From assembly GCA_025093985.1 (NCBI GenBank), contig JACAAK010000008.1, forward strand, positions 620,001 through 684,000: 64,000 bases of DNA, written 5' to 3'. This document shows, piece after piece, positions 60,601 through 64,000 of this stretch (position 1 is the first letter of the stretch; the number at the start of each line of letters is the position of its first letter). Source of the stretch: Calvatia gigantea (taxonomy: Eukaryota; Basidiomycota; Agaricomycetes; Agaricales; Lycoperdaceae). A program made the translations under genes and the position numbers. The notes beneath the pieces were generated by a model. That model had not been told where the DNA came from. It ran no database searches and worked only from the letters and a program-made list of their open reading frames with translations.

Positions 60601-61143
60601 TTGAATATCTTTTCACACCTTACCTTTGCCTTTGCCTTCTTATATGCGGCGTTCCATGCTGATCCGAAGTCTGGTACAATGTATGAACCAACCTGTGAGA
60701 GAGTTCAGTCAAGAGAAGTCGGCTTCTTAATTGAGTGTAACTACTGCTGGCGGTTTCCTCGGATCTGTAGCCTCAATCACACCGGGGACTGGCTGTTCTG
60801 ATGGGACCGGAAAGGGGGTAAATGTAGTTGGTTGGATAGGAGGTTTAATGACTGGTTGTGTCACAGAAGAACCCGCAGTAGTGGTGGCAGGTTGTGAAGT
60901 CGCGCTTAGGCTTACTGCTGATGCCGAGGCAGTGCCCAACGGTAAAGACGAAAATGACGCGACAGACGAAGATAATACCGACGTGGACGCGCTCTGAACA
61001 GAAGACACGGTTGAAGTACCGTGTGGGACTGAGCTGCCAGGCCGGGAACCGGACGAAGAAATAGATGCCGTCGAGGAGACTATGTCATTGCTGGGAGTGG
61101 CAGCAAGAACTACGGGAAGGAGCGAGAGCCAAAGGGACCTCAT
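57689..61143 (-). CDS. Secreted GH3 beta-glucosidase
   Basis: The true ATG is at 61143 ([14 protein letters not shown] signal peptide); the GTG at 61149 is not needed. A Ser/Thr-rich N-terminal linker of about 110 residues precedes [18 protein letters not shown] and [18 protein letters not shown]. The barrel includes [63 protein letters not shown] and the catalytic nucleophile region GFRGYIMSDWQA. Then come [49 protein letters not shown] and a fibronectin-III-like end [18 protein letters not shown]. The enzyme releases glucose from beta-glucosides and cellobiose outside the cell. Introns are numerous, and one 22 nt exon carries the nucleophile. All junctions I tested join in frame. Confidence 0.9.
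59638..59659 (-). other. 22 nt exon carrying the GH3 nucleophile
   Basis: The exon reads ACATCATGTCCGATTGGCAA plus GC. With a donor GTGAGT upstream and GTAAGG downstream it yields RGYIMSDWQA, the nucleophile motif. Confidence 0.7.
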
Positions 61144-62925
61144 TGGCACGTATGAAATGAAGGAGGACCAGAGACAGCAAGCAAAAATTTACTAGCGTGC
61201 TTCTTATATGTCTCCCAACTCCTTTTCCTCGCCCGAGCTATCGATTTACGTAATCCACGCGGTCCTGCGTCGCTCCTCTTGCTTTTCGGTCATATGCCTG
61301 GCTCTTTGCGACGCCTCATTGCAATACCTCTTGCTTCTGTTTTCCATCGGTACGTTCGACTCATGAAGTACTTACTCATCATTCTACTCATCCGCTTGGG
61401 TAGAATTATCTTTATCTCCGCTTGGCCACGATCCCGACTCAGTAAGTCATCATTCACCCACGACCACTATCACTACACCCAAGACATCAATCCCTTTAGC
61501 TTTTATTATATGCCTTCTCATCCCCAACCCGCATATTCATTGATATATTCGTCCCACGACTGCCACTTTGCACTCGATTGGCTCATTAATACAGTTTGCG
61601 AAGTGTATTTAATAAATGCGACCATCTTTACGGGTTCTCAGAAAGCATTTAAACCGTTCCAGAAGCCGACACAACCTGCTTCGTAGAAACGTTACATGGG
61701 GCCTCCATGGTCCTGTGGTCATGGAATCGGTCCTGTACCGGATTCCATATGCAACGTCTATTATCAGAACAAATGATAATGGATGATGACTTGGAATTTA
61801 CCGGCGCCCACGTTACAACCGCCTTTGCCGCGGTGTGCGGGCTCACGGGATTTAGCTGCTCCACCCATGTAGTGAGCGTCGTTTCTCACCCTCGAGCTTC
61901 TCAGCCCCACATCTGATCGAGGCTTTCGCTTATTCGCCCGTCGTCCGACGACAAAAAAAGCAATGCCGACGACCATATGAGCCAGGAGACCAAATATTAA
62001 ATGCGTCGGTAACAGTTCACGTGCTGTTGATACATGCTTGCCCAATAAATAAGCCTCGTCCACTAAACCAAATTTAGCTCACCATTATTCCGCCCTAAAT
62101 ACCCCAGGAACTTCGAGGAGGCGATTCATGCCCGAGCAACTGACGGTAACACAAGTCCCGACAGTACTGTACGCACGTGTGGAACGAAGCCCTCAGCCCG
62201 TGCACCCGTGCAACGCCTGGTTGGAAGGGCTTGAATGCTCCGAGGAAACATATCCGAGACGTTCCAGTGACCCGCCCCGGGGTCGCTAGGAACTTCCCCT
62301 ATGCCAGCGACCAACATTCATGGTTCATTCAAAACTGTACCTTCATATTGGTCGCGCGATACCCAAAACGCTTTTTCTTCGGAGGGTATAGAAGGGGTAA
62401 TATAAGTAACATGAATTATTCATTCAAAAACAGGAGCGATGAAGATCTCGCACCGCCGATATCAGGGTAAATAGGCTAGGGCTGAGAATGGCTCGCTAGA
62501 TCGGCATTATCTCCATTTTGTTACATTCCCGCTTGAAACGATTTTGGATAATGAGAATCTTCCACTACAACAATCAGATTTGTTCGGCCCAATGTTGTTA
62601 CGGGACATGCCGCACACAACGCGAGTCGCTTGAGTTCCGACGATGCCGCCGGAGCGCAACCACATCGTTGCCACCCCGATCCCGGAGGGACCTTCTTAGA
62701 ACTGCGAGGCTCCAACCAGCATTTAGTACATGCCTTCGCCCCTTCCCTCCATGAAGGTGGAGTGAAAACTGGTCAGATTTAAACTTGAGGTTGACCATTC
62801 GTTCAGGATTTGAATCATCAATTTGTCCCGCGAATCTAGGATCCCCCGTGGCCCTATCGCCCTCGGCAGTTACAGTATTTTCTTGCCCACATTGGTCATC
62901 AAATTCTCAACCTAAATAAAAAAAC
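61144..62925. other. Region upstream of GH3, no convincing gene
   Basis: It includes the GH3 promoter. A plus frame 61279-61686 and a minus frame 61764-62063 (with one hydrophobic helix LIFGLLAHMVVGIAFFVV) lack intron or homology support. The latter could be a small membrane-protein exon but is left unassigned. Confidence 0.35.
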
Positions 62926-63440
62926 TTGATATCTTATCATATCGCAGTGATGGATCGGCCACCAACACGATTTTGTTGCAACATACCTGGGGACCCTGGA
63001 ATATACCCTATAATGTATGTCCGGAATCCGCCTCTTTTTGGCCAATTTCTAGAAAATATGTATGGCCTGCCGTCCGCCTACTCTGATGACTACCAGCTGA
63101 GGTGTGTTCGGCATCCGCCTACCCGCATCAGCAGCCAATCCCAGGCCGAGCTCGACCATCAGCAGACTTTCCATACACCCACTACATACTGTATTTAGCT
63201 AGCAAACACACAAAATTTGCTTTCCAAAGGCGTCTGCTGTTGACAATTCGAAATAAAGAATTTTACTGGGCAAAAAAACCGTTTTTTTTTTTTTTTGCGA
63301 ATTAAGCGCCCGCATTCACCTACTACCGTCCCCCGGCCGAAGATTCCGTCAGGTATCCGCCTAACATCGGGCACTTTCCGATTTTGCATCCGCCTATCGG
63401 GGTCCCCCGGATTTTGCGACATACCTCTGAGGGGATAATC
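62926..63440. repeat. Region with repeated ATCCGCCT motif and T tract
   Basis: The motif ATCCGCCT appears near 63024, 63113, 63354 and 63388, usually after GG or GC, around a T-only run of about 16 (63281-63296). The spacing is irregular. It looks like part of a repeat family rather than coding DNA. Confidence 0.4.
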
Positions 63441-64000
63441 AGGGGTCCTCATACCTGTTGTGATCAACCCACACCTGCAGTGTGTCGTCGCCACCCGCGG
63501 ACCTTCATTCGATTTTGGGAGAAAAATGTTCAGGCACGACTTACTCACCTGTGCCGATGCACGAGATTTCACCGACCGTCCGAGCGGCCTTGTTCGGGTC
63601 CCAAGGCGGGTTGTGGAATGTGTGTTTCAGCAATCCCCCGTTTACCATCGTTTGTCAACATTTAAGCTTTCCAGGCGCAGTAAACTACTCGTGGGGAGAG
63701 CTTCAAAACAGGGCAGCCACCGAAAAGTGGCACACATGCGTGTCTCATCACACATCTTATGATCCCAAATACTCAAGAATCGTTGGGGTGGTGAGTGCGC
63801 AGGAACAATGAAAGGCGGCCTGGACAATAGACAAGAGTATGAATTACTCGCATGTCCAGGCCACAAGGCATGGATAATCGGCATCCCAAATGTCCAGTTT
63901 CCGTGTCACGGAGACATGTTGTCGGACAACCCTTGATGCAGGGTGCCCCGAACCAACCACAATTGCCTTTCTAGATTCCACAGCACTGGGCTGGGTTTAA
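63441..64000. other. Window end, unassigned
   Basis: Several overlapping plus-strand frames of about 100 codons occur, none with a recognised motif. This may be the edge of a gene or repeat cut by the window. Confidence 0.3.

Noticed and set aside
61279..61686. 135-codon plus-strand frame
   Set aside because: There is no recognised domain or plausible context; the hydrophobic start alone is weak evidence.
1..64000. CRISPR array, rRNA or bacterial-type operon
   Set aside because: No regular repeat-spacer array, rRNA block or ribosome binding site pattern was seen; the sequence is eukaryotic with spliceosomal introns.

Overview
The window reads as nuclear DNA of an intron-rich filamentous basidiomycete, most likely an Agaricomycete. 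Host genes are cut by many 45-65 base GT-AG introns. Several families are typical of mushroom genomes: a Kre6/Skn1-type glucan synthesis protein, a GH3 beta-glucosidase, an expansin-like double-psi barrel protein, Ser/Thr-rich GPI-like surface proteins and Crinkler/RHS-type NTPase genes. There are no bacterial features.

Positions 1 to about 22,260 are a repeat-rich island without intact host genes. It holds three partial, mutually homologous Crinkler/RHS-like copies on the minus strand (3.5-5.0 kb, 5.3-6.7 kb, and 15.2-22.3 kb). Between the second and third lies about 8.5 kb with two plus-strand genes: a zinc-finger, transposase-like gene of a multicopy Agaricomycete type and a downstream partner. 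The third Crinkler copy is interrupted by a complete 6.35 kb Ty3/gypsy chromovirus (15,617-21,964). That element has 308 bp LTRs, a perfect 5 bp target duplication and a self-priming, Tf1-like primer binding site. Its pol frame has no detected frameshift but carries at least 14 TGA stops, apparently where CGA arginine codons stood, and most of the differences between its LTRs are CpG transitions. Together these indicate inactivation by methylation or RIP-like C-to-T change.

From 22.5 kb onward host genes are dense: a secreted amidohydrolase/decarboxylase (minus), an Rtt106-like histone chaperone (plus), a TRK potassium transporter (minus), a mitochondrial tricarboxylate carrier (minus), uroporphyrinogen-III synthase (plus), and a single-pass membrane protein (minus). 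After a sparse stretch with two small membrane-protein candidates (35-39 kb) come adenylosuccinate lyase (minus, two apparent frameshifts), a Pro/Ser-rich conserved hypothetical (minus) and a small hydrophilic protein (plus). Then follow Kre6-like (plus), two GPI-like Ser/Thr-rich proteins (plus), a SNF2-RING helicase (minus), an expansin-like protein (plus, one frameshift) and a GH3 beta-glucosidase (minus). The last 2.8 kb hold no convincing gene.

Functionally, 45-61 kb is enriched for cell-wall and secreted polysaccharide-active proteins, whereas 22-41 kb is general metabolism, chromatin and transport. Three very short exons (11, 17 and 22 nt) carry conserved or catalytic residues in the Kre6, SNF2 and GH3 genes and would be easy to lose in automated annotation. 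All identifications come from reading motifs; no database search was run.
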